Below are positions 58,151 to 64,000 of a DNA stretch of 64,000 nucleotides, piece after piece. Every line of letters begins with the position of its first letter. The stretch's first letter is position 1. Both the position numbers and the translations under genes were made by a program. Location: contig NZ_PYUI01000001.1 of the NCBI RefSeq assembly GCF_003097355.1, positions 124,001-188,000 of the forward strand. The letters run 5' to 3'. The notes under the pieces were generated by a model. It was not told the DNA's origin, did no database searches, and was given only the letters and a program-made list of their open reading frames with translations. Source of the DNA: Arthrobacter sp. H-02-3. Lineage in GTDB: Bacteria; Actinomycetota; Actinomycetes; Actinomycetales; Micrococcaceae.

Positions 58151-59035
58151 ATGGCGCCTTCCGTCCTCCTTGCCATGCTGCTGGTATCCGTGCCGTTGGG
58201 CTATCTGGTGTGGTCGTTGCTGTCCGTCGACCGGAAATCGCAGCGCGCCACGCGGGAGATTCTCGCGCTGGGCACGGACCCTGCCGAACTCACCCAGCGG
58301 GCGCACAGCGGCCTGCTGGAACGGGCCGGCTACCGGCTCACGCCCTCTGCCTACGTCCGCAAGCTGGACAGGCTGCTGTCCCTCGCCGGGCGCCCCGCCT
58401 CGCTGCCGCTGGGACGCGTTCTCGCGGCCAAGCCGCTGCTCGGCCTTCTGGGTGCCCTGCTGGGCTTCTGGATCGGCGCCAACGGCACGACGCCGATCCT
58501 CAAGCTCGTGGGAATCTTTGTGTTCCTCCTGGGCTACTTCATCCCGGATCTCCTGCTCTACAGCAAGGGGCAGGAACGGCAGAAGATCCTGCAGCTGGAG
58601 CTGGCCAACACGCTGGACCAGATGCTCATCTCCGTCGAAGCGGGCCTGGGCTTCGAAGGCGCCATGGCCCGGGCGGGCGAGAACGGCAAGGGCCCCCTGG
58701 CGGAAGAGCTGATCCGCACACTCCAGGACATGCAGGTGGGGCGAAGCCGCCGCGAGTCCTACGTAGCTCTGGCGGAGCGGACCAATGTGCCCGAGCTCCG
58801 CAGCTTCGTCCAGGCCGTCGTCCAGGCCGATACGTACGGCATCGCCATCAGCCGGGTGCTGCGCGTGCAGGCGAAGGTCATGCGGGTCAAACGCCGGCAG
58901 CGGGCCGAGGAGAAGGCCATGAAGCTGCCCGTCACCATCCTGTTCCCGCTGCTGTTCTTCATCTTCCCGGTGCTCTTCATCGCCATCCTGGGCCCGGCCG
59001 TCATCAACGCCATAGACACCTTCAGCGGCCAGTAG
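58151..59035 (+). CDS. tadC: TadC-like inner-membrane platform protein (set 2)
   Basis: A 294-residue T2SF-domain protein: LLAMLLVSVPLGYLVWSLLS at the N-terminus, core ELANTLDQMLISVEAGLGFE, ELIRTLQDMQVGRSRRESYV and VVQADTYGIAISRVLRVQAK, last helix LLFFIFPVLFIAILGPAVIN. It is close to the set 1 copy through the core. It starts seven bases after tadB and ends set 2. Confidence 0.92.
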   Translation: MAPSVLLAMLLVSVPLGYLVWSLLSVDRKSQRATREILALGTDPAELTQRAHSGLLERAGYRLTPSAYVRKLDRLLSLAGRPASLPLGRVLAAKPLLGLLGALLGFWIGANGTTPILKLVGIFVFLLGYFIPDLLLYSKGQERQKILQLELANTLDQMLISVEAGLGFEGAMARAGENGKGPLAEELIRTLQDMQVGRSRRESYVALAERTNVPELRSFVQAVVQADTYGIAISRVLRVQAKVMRVKRRQRAEEKAMKLPVTILFPLLFFIFPVLFIAILGPAVINAIDTFSGQ

Positions 59036-59075
59036 CGGCATGCATCCGCCTTCAGCGGCCAGTTTGGCCGCCGCT

Positions 59076-59097
59076 CCGCCGTGAGGCGCCACGGCGG
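59076..59097 (+). terminator. First hairpin after tad set 2
   Basis: CCGCCGTG and CACGGCGG form an 8-bp stem with a six-base loop, 40 bases past tadC. There is no T-run. Confidence 0.45.
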
Positions 59098-59134
59098 CCG
59101 CCTGGCTGCGGCAATACCCGCTTTGGACGGTTCC

Positions 59135-59163
59135 CCTGCGGAAAGCCTCAAGGTTTCCGCAGG
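59135..59163 (+). terminator. Second hairpin after tad set 2
   Basis: CCTGCGGAAA and TTTCCGCAGG form a 10-bp perfect stem with a nine-base loop, 49 bases before the Hpt-like gene. It may end tad transcription or protect the 3' end. It could also pair with the upstream hairpin region. Confidence 0.5.
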
Positions 59164-59212
59164 ATAGACCGGAGTCCCCGGCTTCGACTGAATCAGCAAG
59201 TAGCGTGGGCAC

Positions 59213-59695
59213 ATGTCCCTTCCCAGCGCCTGCCCCGATGACGGAGATGCGAGCATGGTCCTCGCCCCCACAGCCTCCCCCGGACTGCCGGCGCCCGCCC
59301 TCACGGCCTCCAGTGCCCTGGTGGCGGCTCTCCCGGCGGCGGCCCCGCTCGTGGACCCTGCGGCGCTCCAGGACCTTGGTGTCCAGCTCGACAGTCCGGC
59401 CGTGGCGAAGGGCTTCGCCAGGGATTACACCAAGATGTGGGACCAGCGCTACCGCTCGCTCGCCTCAGCCCTGGAGCGCGGCGACCTCGCAGGGTCCATG
59501 GACGCGGTGCTGAGCCTGAAGACGTCCTCCGCGATGGTGGGCGGCCTGCGCCTGGCCCAGCTCGCCGGCGAGCTGGAGGGCGCGCTCAGGGCCGGGGACA
59601 TGGACCACGCCCTGTCCCTCCTGCACGACGTCGCCGAACGGGGCGACGAAACTGTTGACGAGCTTCAGTTCAGCTATGTCCTGTGGGAAAGCTAG
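59213..59695 (+). CDS. Hpt-like protein lacking the phosphorylatable histidine
   Basis: A 160-residue protein. Residues 1-50 are Ala/Pro-rich and probably disordered. Residues ~58-155 look like an alpha-helical histidine-phosphotransfer domain, with the LKTSSAMVGGLRLAQLAGEL block matching the Hpt core HxLKGxxxxxG...LA..LE. The His position is Leu100, so the phosphate-carrying residue is missing. It is convergent with the response regulator at 59794, which in turn diverges from the histidine kinase. A role as a phosphorylation-independent binder of a receiver domain is inferred. The family call itself is tentative. Confidence 0.6.
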   Translation: MSLPSACPDDGDASMVLAPTASPGLPAPALTASSALVAALPAAAPLVDPAALQDLGVQLDSPAVAKGFARDYTKMWDQRYRSLASALERGDLAGSMDAVLSLKTSSAMVGGLRLAQLAGELEGALRAGDMDHALSLLHDVAERGDETVDELQFSYVLWES

Positions 59696-59793
59696 GCCTG
59701 CCGGGAACGCAAGCCCGTGCATGCAAGGCACGCGCGCAACCCCGGCGATGCGCCGGGCGCGGGCCGGGGACTCAGCGCGGGCCGCGCGCGCGG

Positions 59794-60561
59794 CTACCGC
59801 TCCGGTGCCAGCCGGTAGCCCACGCCGCGGACGGTCTGCAGCCAGCGCGGCTGCACCGGGTCCTCGCCGAGTTTCCGCCGGAGGTTGCCAATGTGCACCT
59901 CGACGGCGCGTTCATCGGATTCGCTAATGTAGGCGTCCGCCCGGTAGTAGTCCCCCCGCACCACCCGCACCAGTTCGGTCTTGGACCGCACCGCGCCGGC
60001 ACCCTTGAGCAGGGCGTGCAGAAGATCAAACTCGCTGCGGGTCAGGCCGACGGGCTCGCCGTCGACGCTCACAGACCGGGTCTCCGGGTTCAGCTCCAGC
60101 CCGTTGTGCCGCAGCACCGGAGCCTGGGACGCCGCCGGGACGGCTTGGGCCCCCGGATCCGTCGCCGGGACGAGTGCGGCCTGGAGAACCTGCCGCGGCC
60201 GGCGCATCATCGCACCGACGCGGGCACGCAACTCACGGGGACGGAAAGGCTTCGCCAGAAAGTCATCCGCACCGGTGTGGAATGCCGTCAAGGTATCGAG
60301 TTCGTCGGTACGGGCCGTCAACATGACCACGTAGGCGTCGCTGAACTCGCGAATCCGGCGCAGCACCTCGAAGCCGTCGATATCGGGAAGCCCGACATCC
60401 AAGGTGACCACGCTGGCCTCCTGCTGCCGGATGACGTCGACGCCTTCCCTGCCGCCGGCCGCCGAATGAACTTCGAAGCCGGCCTGGCTCAATACCGCTT
60501 CGACAAGGTTCCGAACATCTTCGTCGTCTTCAACTACGACGGCGACTCCCAGGTCGGTCAT
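59794..60561 (-). CDS. OmpR-family response regulator
   Basis: A 255-residue two-component regulator. The receiver domain has the acidic pair VEDDEDVRNLVEAVL, phosphoacceptor Asp55 in VVTLDVGLPDIDGFEVL, VMLTARTDELDTLTAF, and Lys in FLAKPFRPREL. After a linker the winged-helix DNA-binding domain has GLTRSEFDLLHALLKGAG and VEVHIGNLRRKLGEDP, ending LQTVRGVGYRLAPER. I start at the ATG at 60561, after GAGGGGGG; an extension to 60666 is possible but poorly supported. It is divergent from the histidine kinase, so the two probably form a pair. Confidence 0.92.
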   Translation of the reverse strand: MTDLGVAVVVEDDEDVRNLVEAVLSQAGFEVHSAAGGREGVDVIRQQEASVVTLDVGLPDIDGFEVLRRIREFSDAYVVMLTARTDELDTLTAFHTGADDFLAKPFRPRELRARVGAMMRRPRQVLQAALVPATDPGAQAVPAASQAPVLRHNGLELNPETRSVSVDGEPVGLTRSEFDLLHALLKGAGAVRSKTELVRVVRGDYYRADAYISESDERAVEVHIGNLRRKLGEDPVQPRWLQTVRGVGYRLAPER

Positions 60562-60721
60562 GGCCCCCCTCATGTGGCACGCTACGCTGCCGTCCGCGGA
60601 TGCGGCGGCAACACTGGATCCGCCGGCCCCCACCGGCATTGCCAGAATACCCACGGTAGGGGGCAAAACCTCGGCGGCTCAGTAACAGAAATAGCAAAAC
60701 TTCGATTTATGTCAAGTTTGC

Positions 60722-62443
60722 GTGACACCAGGTGTAAAACTGAAGCAACGAGAAAGGGGCGCGGCGTCTTTGGCTAGACAACGGCTGATCCGGGGTGCGG
60801 ATCGATACGTCAAGGCATTGGGGCCCCGTGCGCGGGTCCTAATCTGCCAGTTGCCGTTGGCCGTCATGATGGCCGGAGTCCTCCTCGCTGCCCCAACCGC
60901 CTGGCCCGGTCTTCTGGAGAGCCCCTTGTGCCGGTTCGCGCTCGGCCTGCAGGGCGCACTCCTGGCGGCCTGCGTCCTGGTTCCCTGGCAGCGCTTCGGG
61001 CCGTTGGCGCCGCTGATCATCCCCGTCCTGGATCTGGTCGCCGTCGGACTTCTCCGGGATGGCGGCGCGGCGGGGCTGCCGGATCCGGGGGTGCTCTCGG
61101 TCCTGCCCGTGGTGTGGATTTCGGCGTCCAGCTTGTCCGCGCCCGCAAGCCTTTCGCTCAGTTTTACCGTGCCGCTGCTGGCAGCGTTGCCTTGGCTCCT
61201 CGCAGACCCGGCGGCACCGGTGGCCGCCCGCGCAGCTGAGGCCATGCTGGTCCCGCTCATGATGCTCGCCGTCTCCCTGGCCATGCGGTTCGCGCGGGCG
61301 CGTCTGCGGCACGAGCAGTGGCGGATCAAATCCAAAGAAGCCGAACTGCAGGCCCTGCTCTCGGACAGCAGGGAACGCGAGCGGCTCCTGAACACCATCC
61401 TTGACACTGTCGACGTCGGGATCGTGGCAGTGGACGCCGACGGCCGCCGTCTGCTGACCAACAGCTGGCAGACGCAGCTGGAGGAATCCGCCGAGTCGGC
61501 GTCGTCGGCGTCTCCGGCGGAAGAAGGCCAGCTGGTGCTGACAGGTCAGGACAGAAGCACGCCGCTGCCGCCGGAACGCCGTCCCCTCCGGCGGGCGCTG
61601 GGCGGCGAGTCCTTTGCCGATTACCTCGTGTGCTTCGGCGAGGCGGCAGACAGCCGGGTGGTCTCCACGGGGGCCCGGCCCCTGAAAAACGACGACGGCG
61701 ACTTCCGCGGGGCTGTGGTGGTATTCAACGAGGTCACCGGCCTCGTGGACGCCCTCGCCGCGAAGGACGAGGTCGTTTCGACCGTCTCCCATGAATTCCG
61801 CACGCCGCTGACGTCCATCATCGGCAACCTCGACCTCGTGCTCGCCGACACGGAGGGCCTGGACAGTCCCGTGGTGCGCCGCATCGAAGTCGCGCAGCGC
61901 AACGCGGAGCGGCTGCTGGCCCTGGTATCGGACCTTCTGATGTCCGCCAGTTCCGCGGTCCATGTCCATCCCCGCCGCACGGACCTCGCCGGGCTCGTGG
62001 AAGCCAGCCTCGGCTCGGCCCAGGCACATGCTCAAGCGTCCCGTGTTGACCTCTCGATGGACGTCCGGGGCCCGATCTGGGCCCATGTGGATCCGCTCCG
62101 GATCAGCCAAGCCCTGGACAACCTCGTTTCCAACGCGATCAAGTACTCCCCCGACGGCGGATCGGTGCGGGTCTCCGCCAGCACCGGCGACGGTTTGGTG
62201 CGCCTCCACGTTGCGGACACCGGCATGGGCATGACGGCCGCCGATGCCCGGCGGGTCTTCACCCGTTTCTTCCGCAGCCCGGCCGTCCGCGAGGGGTCGA
62301 TTCCGGGGGCCGGCCTCGGCCTGTCCATCACCAAGGCCATCGTGGAACGGCACGGCGGATCCATCTCCTGCCGCACGCTTCCAGGCCACGGGAGCACGTT
62401 CACCGTGGAGCTCCCCGCAGACGGTCCCCCGGCGGCGTTCTAG
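60722..62443 (+). CDS. Membrane-bound sensor histidine kinase
   Basis: A sensor kinase of up to 573 residues. About five hydrophobic segments (residues ~40-190) form the membrane region. A coiled-coil linker (HEQWRIKSKEAELQALLSDS) and a PAS-like domain (~220-345) follow. The HisKA block KDEVVSTVSHEFRTPLTSII holds phosphoacceptor His357, and the HATPase has DNLVSNAIKYSPDGGSVRVS, VADTGMGMTAADARRVFTRF and GAGLGLSITKAIVERHGGSI. The frame opens at GTG 60722, which has no ribosome site; a TTG at 60770 follows AAAGGGG by ten bases and may be the real start. It probably phosphorylates the divergent response regulator. Confidence 0.9.
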   Translation: MTPGVKLKQRERGAASLARQRLIRGADRYVKALGPRARVLICQLPLAVMMAGVLLAAPTAWPGLLESPLCRFALGLQGALLAACVLVPWQRFGPLAPLIIPVLDLVAVGLLRDGGAAGLPDPGVLSVLPVVWISASSLSAPASLSLSFTVPLLAALPWLLADPAAPVAARAAEAMLVPLMMLAVSLAMRFARARLRHEQWRIKSKEAELQALLSDSRERERLLNTILDTVDVGIVAVDADGRRLLTNSWQTQLEESAESASSASPAEEGQLVLTGQDRSTPLPPERRPLRRALGGESFADYLVCFGEAADSRVVSTGARPLKNDDGDFRGAVVVFNEVTGLVDALAAKDEVVSTVSHEFRTPLTSIIGNLDLVLADTEGLDSPVVRRIEVAQRNAERLLALVSDLLMSASSAVHVHPRRTDLAGLVEASLGSAQAHAQASRVDLSMDVRGPIWAHVDPLRISQALDNLVSNAIKYSPDGGSVRVSASTGDGLVRLHVADTGMGMTAADARRVFTRFFRSPAVREGSIPGAGLGLSITKAIVERHGGSISCRTLPGHGSTFTVELPADGPPAAF

Positions 62444-62576
62444 GACTAGGGGCCCACCATTGTCCGGTGCTGGCCCGAGGTCGCCGGACAGCTGCCAGGT
62501 CGCCGGTACCTTCCGGCGATCCGGCAGCTATCCGGCGATTTCGATGGATTTACAGGAACTCCGAGTCCGGCGGCCT
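62444..62576. repeat. Intergenic CCGGCGA iteron-like motifs between histidine kinase and truA
   Basis: The 133-base convergent gap holds GGTCGCCGG twice and CCGGCGATC/CCGGCGATT twice in the opposite sense, plus a TGTCCGG...CCGGACA inverted repeat. The opposite-sense copies can pair into hairpins, so the block may serve as a bidirectional terminator. No gene is seen. Confidence 0.45.
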
Positions 62577-63467
62577 CTACGCCCGCAGCGCCCGGGTCAG
62601 TTCGGCCCGGGCCAGCAACCCGCTGTCCGACGGGTAGGCCACTTCCTCCAGCACCAGCGGATGCGGGGCAGCCAGCACCGAGCGGGCGTCGCGCTGCCGG
62701 GCAAGCAGCCGCTCGTAAAGCCACCCCGGAGCCTCCACGCCTTCCCCCACGTACAGGGCCGAGCCCACCAGGGAGCGGACCATGTTGTGGCAGAACGCGT
62801 CGGCCTGGACGGTGGCGACAATGACGCCGTCGGTGCCGCGCGCGAATTCAAAGCGCTGCAGTTCGCGGATGGTGGTGGCGCCCTCGCGGGGCTTGCAGTA
62901 GGAGCGGAAGTCCTGCAGCCCGAGCAGCTGCCCGGCACCCTCGTTCAGCAGCCCGACGTCGAGCGGGCTCTTGTGCCAGAGGGTCGAATAACGCCCCAGC
63001 GGGTCCCACAGGGCCGGGCCGTCCGCGATCCGGTAGGAATAGCGGCGCCACAGGGCGGAGAACCGGGCGTCGAACCCTTCGGGCGCGACTGTGGCCCGGT
63101 GGACCTCGATCGCCCCGCTGAGGTTCCCCAGCCCCCGGCTCAGGGCGCCGCGGAGGCGTCGGACCAGGGCGACGGCGGGATCAAGTTCAACGCCGCGGTT
63201 CAGTCCCTGCCACTCGGCTTCACTGAGGTCCAGGTGGACCACCTGTCCCCGCGCGTGCACGCCGGCGTCGGTCCGGCCGGCCACCGTGACCCGCACGGGC
63301 CGGCGGACCAGCAACGCCAATGCCTCTTCCAGGACGCCTTGGACGGTGCGCAGCCCCGGCTGCACGGCCCATCCGCTGAAGGGGCCGCCGTCGTACGCCA
63401 AATCCAGCCGGATACGCAAAAACCCGCCGCCCCCCAAAACGGGGGCAGCGGGTTTGAGCTCGTTCAT
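62577..63467 (-). CDS. truA: tRNA pseudouridine synthase TruA (tRNA pseudouridine38-40)
   Basis: A 296-residue enzyme that makes pseudouridine at positions 38-40 of tRNA anticodon arms. The core starts LRIRLDLAYDGGPFSGWAVQ. The catalytic Asp lies in VAGRTDAGVHARGQVVHLDL, with FDARFSALWRRYSYRI and FCHNMVRSLVGSALYVGEG further on. The ATG at 63467 gives a 16-residue Gly/Pro-rich lead-in that overlaps an intrinsic terminator hairpin. A TTG at 63419 directly before RIRLDLAYDG is a realistic alternative start. It is 31 bases downstream of rplQ. Confidence 0.93.
   Translation of the reverse strand: MNELKPAAPVLGGGGFLRIRLDLAYDGGPFSGWAVQPGLRTVQGVLEEALALLVRRPVRVTVAGRTDAGVHARGQVVHLDLSEAEWQGLNRGVELDPAVALVRRLRGALSRGLGNLSGAIEVHRATVAPEGFDARFSALWRRYSYRIADGPALWDPLGRYSTLWHKSPLDVGLLNEGAGQLLGLQDFRSYCKPREGATTIRELQRFEFARGTDGVIVATVQADAFCHNMVRSLVGSALYVGEGVEAPGWLYERLLARQRDARSVLAAPHPLVLEEVAYPSDSGLLARAELTRALRA
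63418..63455 (-). terminator. Terminator hairpin inside the 5' end of the longer truA reading
   Basis: AAACCCGCTGCCCCC pairs with its complement (one mismatch, six-base loop GTTTTG on the minus strand) and is followed by five T. It lies 44 bases past the rplQ stop, so it would terminate the ribosomal operon or attenuate truA. Confidence 0.75.
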
Positions 63468-63481
63468 AGACTTAAGTCTAT
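63466..63481. promoter_or_regulatory. 16-base perfect palindrome at the truA start
   Basis: ATAGACTTAAGTCTAT is a perfect, AT-rich palindrome in a GC-rich setting, lying between the rplQ stop and the truA ATG and including the A of that codon. It may be a regulator site or the top of an RNA hairpin masking the start. Confidence 0.45.
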
Positions 63482-63498
63482 AAGAAGGTTTTGGCGAA

Positions 63499-64000
63499 TT
63501 ACTTCGCGTCCTTCTCGGAGTCAGCGGCAGCTTCCTCAGCGGCCGGAGCCTCTTCGGTAGCTTCAGCTTCGGGAGCCTCGGCGGCGGGAGCCTCTTCGGT
63601 CTCGGCAACTTCGGTCTCGGCAACCGGAGCAGCTTCAGCCTTCTCGGCGTCCTTCTTGTCGGCATCGCGCTTGGCGGCGGAGGTAGCCTCGGCTACGACG
63701 GCCTGCTTGGCGGAAACCGGCTCGAGCACCAGTTCGATGACAGCCATGGGAGCGTTGTCGCCCTTGCGGTTGCCGATCTTGGTGATACGGGTGTAGCCGC
63801 CATCGCGGTTCTCCACTGCCTGTGCAATGTCGGTGAACAGCTCGTGGACGACGCCCTTGTTGCTGATCAGGCCGAGTACACGACGGCGGGAGGCGAGGTC
63901 GCCACGCTTGGCGAAAGTCACCAGGCGCTCAGCGTACGGCTTCAGGCGCTTGGCCTTGGTCACCGTGGTGGTGATCCGCTTGTGCTCGAACAGTGCGGCG
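63499..64000 (-). CDS. rplQ: 50S ribosomal protein L17 (5' end outside the window)
   Basis: The visible 167 codons cover all but the first part of L17. The sequence runs from [20 protein letters not shown] through [20 protein letters not shown] and [20 protein letters not shown] to an acidic Ala/Glu tail of ~60 residues ([20 protein letters not shown]), usual in actinobacteria. The frame is still open at the window edge, so the start lies beyond 64000. Confidence 0.97.
   Translation of the reverse strand, partial: AALFEHKRITTTVTKAKRLKPYAERLVTFAKRGDLASRRRVLGLISNKGVVHELFTDIAQAVENRDGGYTRITKIGNRKGDNAPMAVIELVLEPVSAKQAVVAEATSAAKRDADKKDAEKAEAAPVAETEVAETEEAPAAEAPEAEATEEAPAAEEAAADSEKDAK

Overview
The window is GC-rich, densely coded DNA from an actinobacterium, most likely Arthrobacter or Pseudarthrobacter (Micrococcaceae). 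Signs of this are the mycothiol glycosyltransferase MshA beside a short actinobacterial Ino1, a groES-groEL1 operon whose GroEL has a His-rich tail and whose promoter carries CIRCE operators, the treX-treY-treZ trehalose set, many GTG starts, and the actinobacterial set rplQ-truA / rplM-rpsI / glmM / glmS. No rRNA, tRNA, IS element, prophage or CRISPR array was recognised.

Layout. 0.1-5.5 kb: two paralogous membrane acyltransferase/SGNH proteins with near-identical promoters flank a DUF389 membrane protein. 5.7-8.3 kb: groES-groEL with two CIRCE operators, then a patch of GGACATGTCC-type repeats. 8.3-12.4 kb: a small acidic membrane protein, a THUMP-like methyltransferase, a shikimate dehydrogenase-family gene and a YbdK/EgtA-type glutamate-cysteine ligase. 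12.5-16.7 kb: a tightly overlapping operon alr-tsaE-tsaB-rimI-tsaD that looks leaderless. 16.8-17.2 kb: a regular 114-bp tandem repeat array. 17.3-20.6 kb: a PfkB kinase diverging from a GH4 glycosidase, then a GNAT. 20.8-26.3 kb: mshA, fhs and ino1, then an aldo/keto reductase gene. 26.3-33.1 kb: treX-treY-treZ. 33.1-37.0 kb: glmS-acpS-nnrDE. 37.2-41.9 kb: coaA, a Tat lipoprotein D,D-carboxypeptidase, an unrecognised 385-residue protein and glmM. 42.1-43.1 kb: rplM-rpsI. 43.4-59.0 kb: two consecutive tad (Flp type IVb pilus) gene sets. 59.2-62.4 kb: a degenerate Hpt-like protein, an OmpR-family response regulator and a membrane histidine kinase. 62.6-64.0 kb: truA and the 3' part of rplQ.

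How the parts work together. One prepilin peptidase (TadV) precedes set 1 (flp, tadE, tadG, cpaB, cpaE, cpaF/tadA, tadB, tadC). Set 2 repeats the same order with two cysteine-containing Flp pilins and no peptidase of its own. The two-component genes beside set 2 are candidate regulators. The whole tad/two-component block (about 19 kb) sits between truA and rplM, genes that lie next to each other in many actinobacteria, so it looks like an insertion into a conserved ribosomal-protein locus. Ino1 supplies inositol-1-phosphate for MshA. GlmS and GlmM feed UDP-GlcNAc to both MshA and the cell wall, and Alr and the carboxypeptidase also act on the wall.

The most interesting signals are the duplicated tad loci, the Hpt-like protein lacking the phosphorylatable histidine, the 114-bp repeat array and its dispersed relatives, a terminator hairpin lying within the 5' end of the longer truA reading, and predicted leaderless starts for alr and the shikimate dehydrogenase-like gene.
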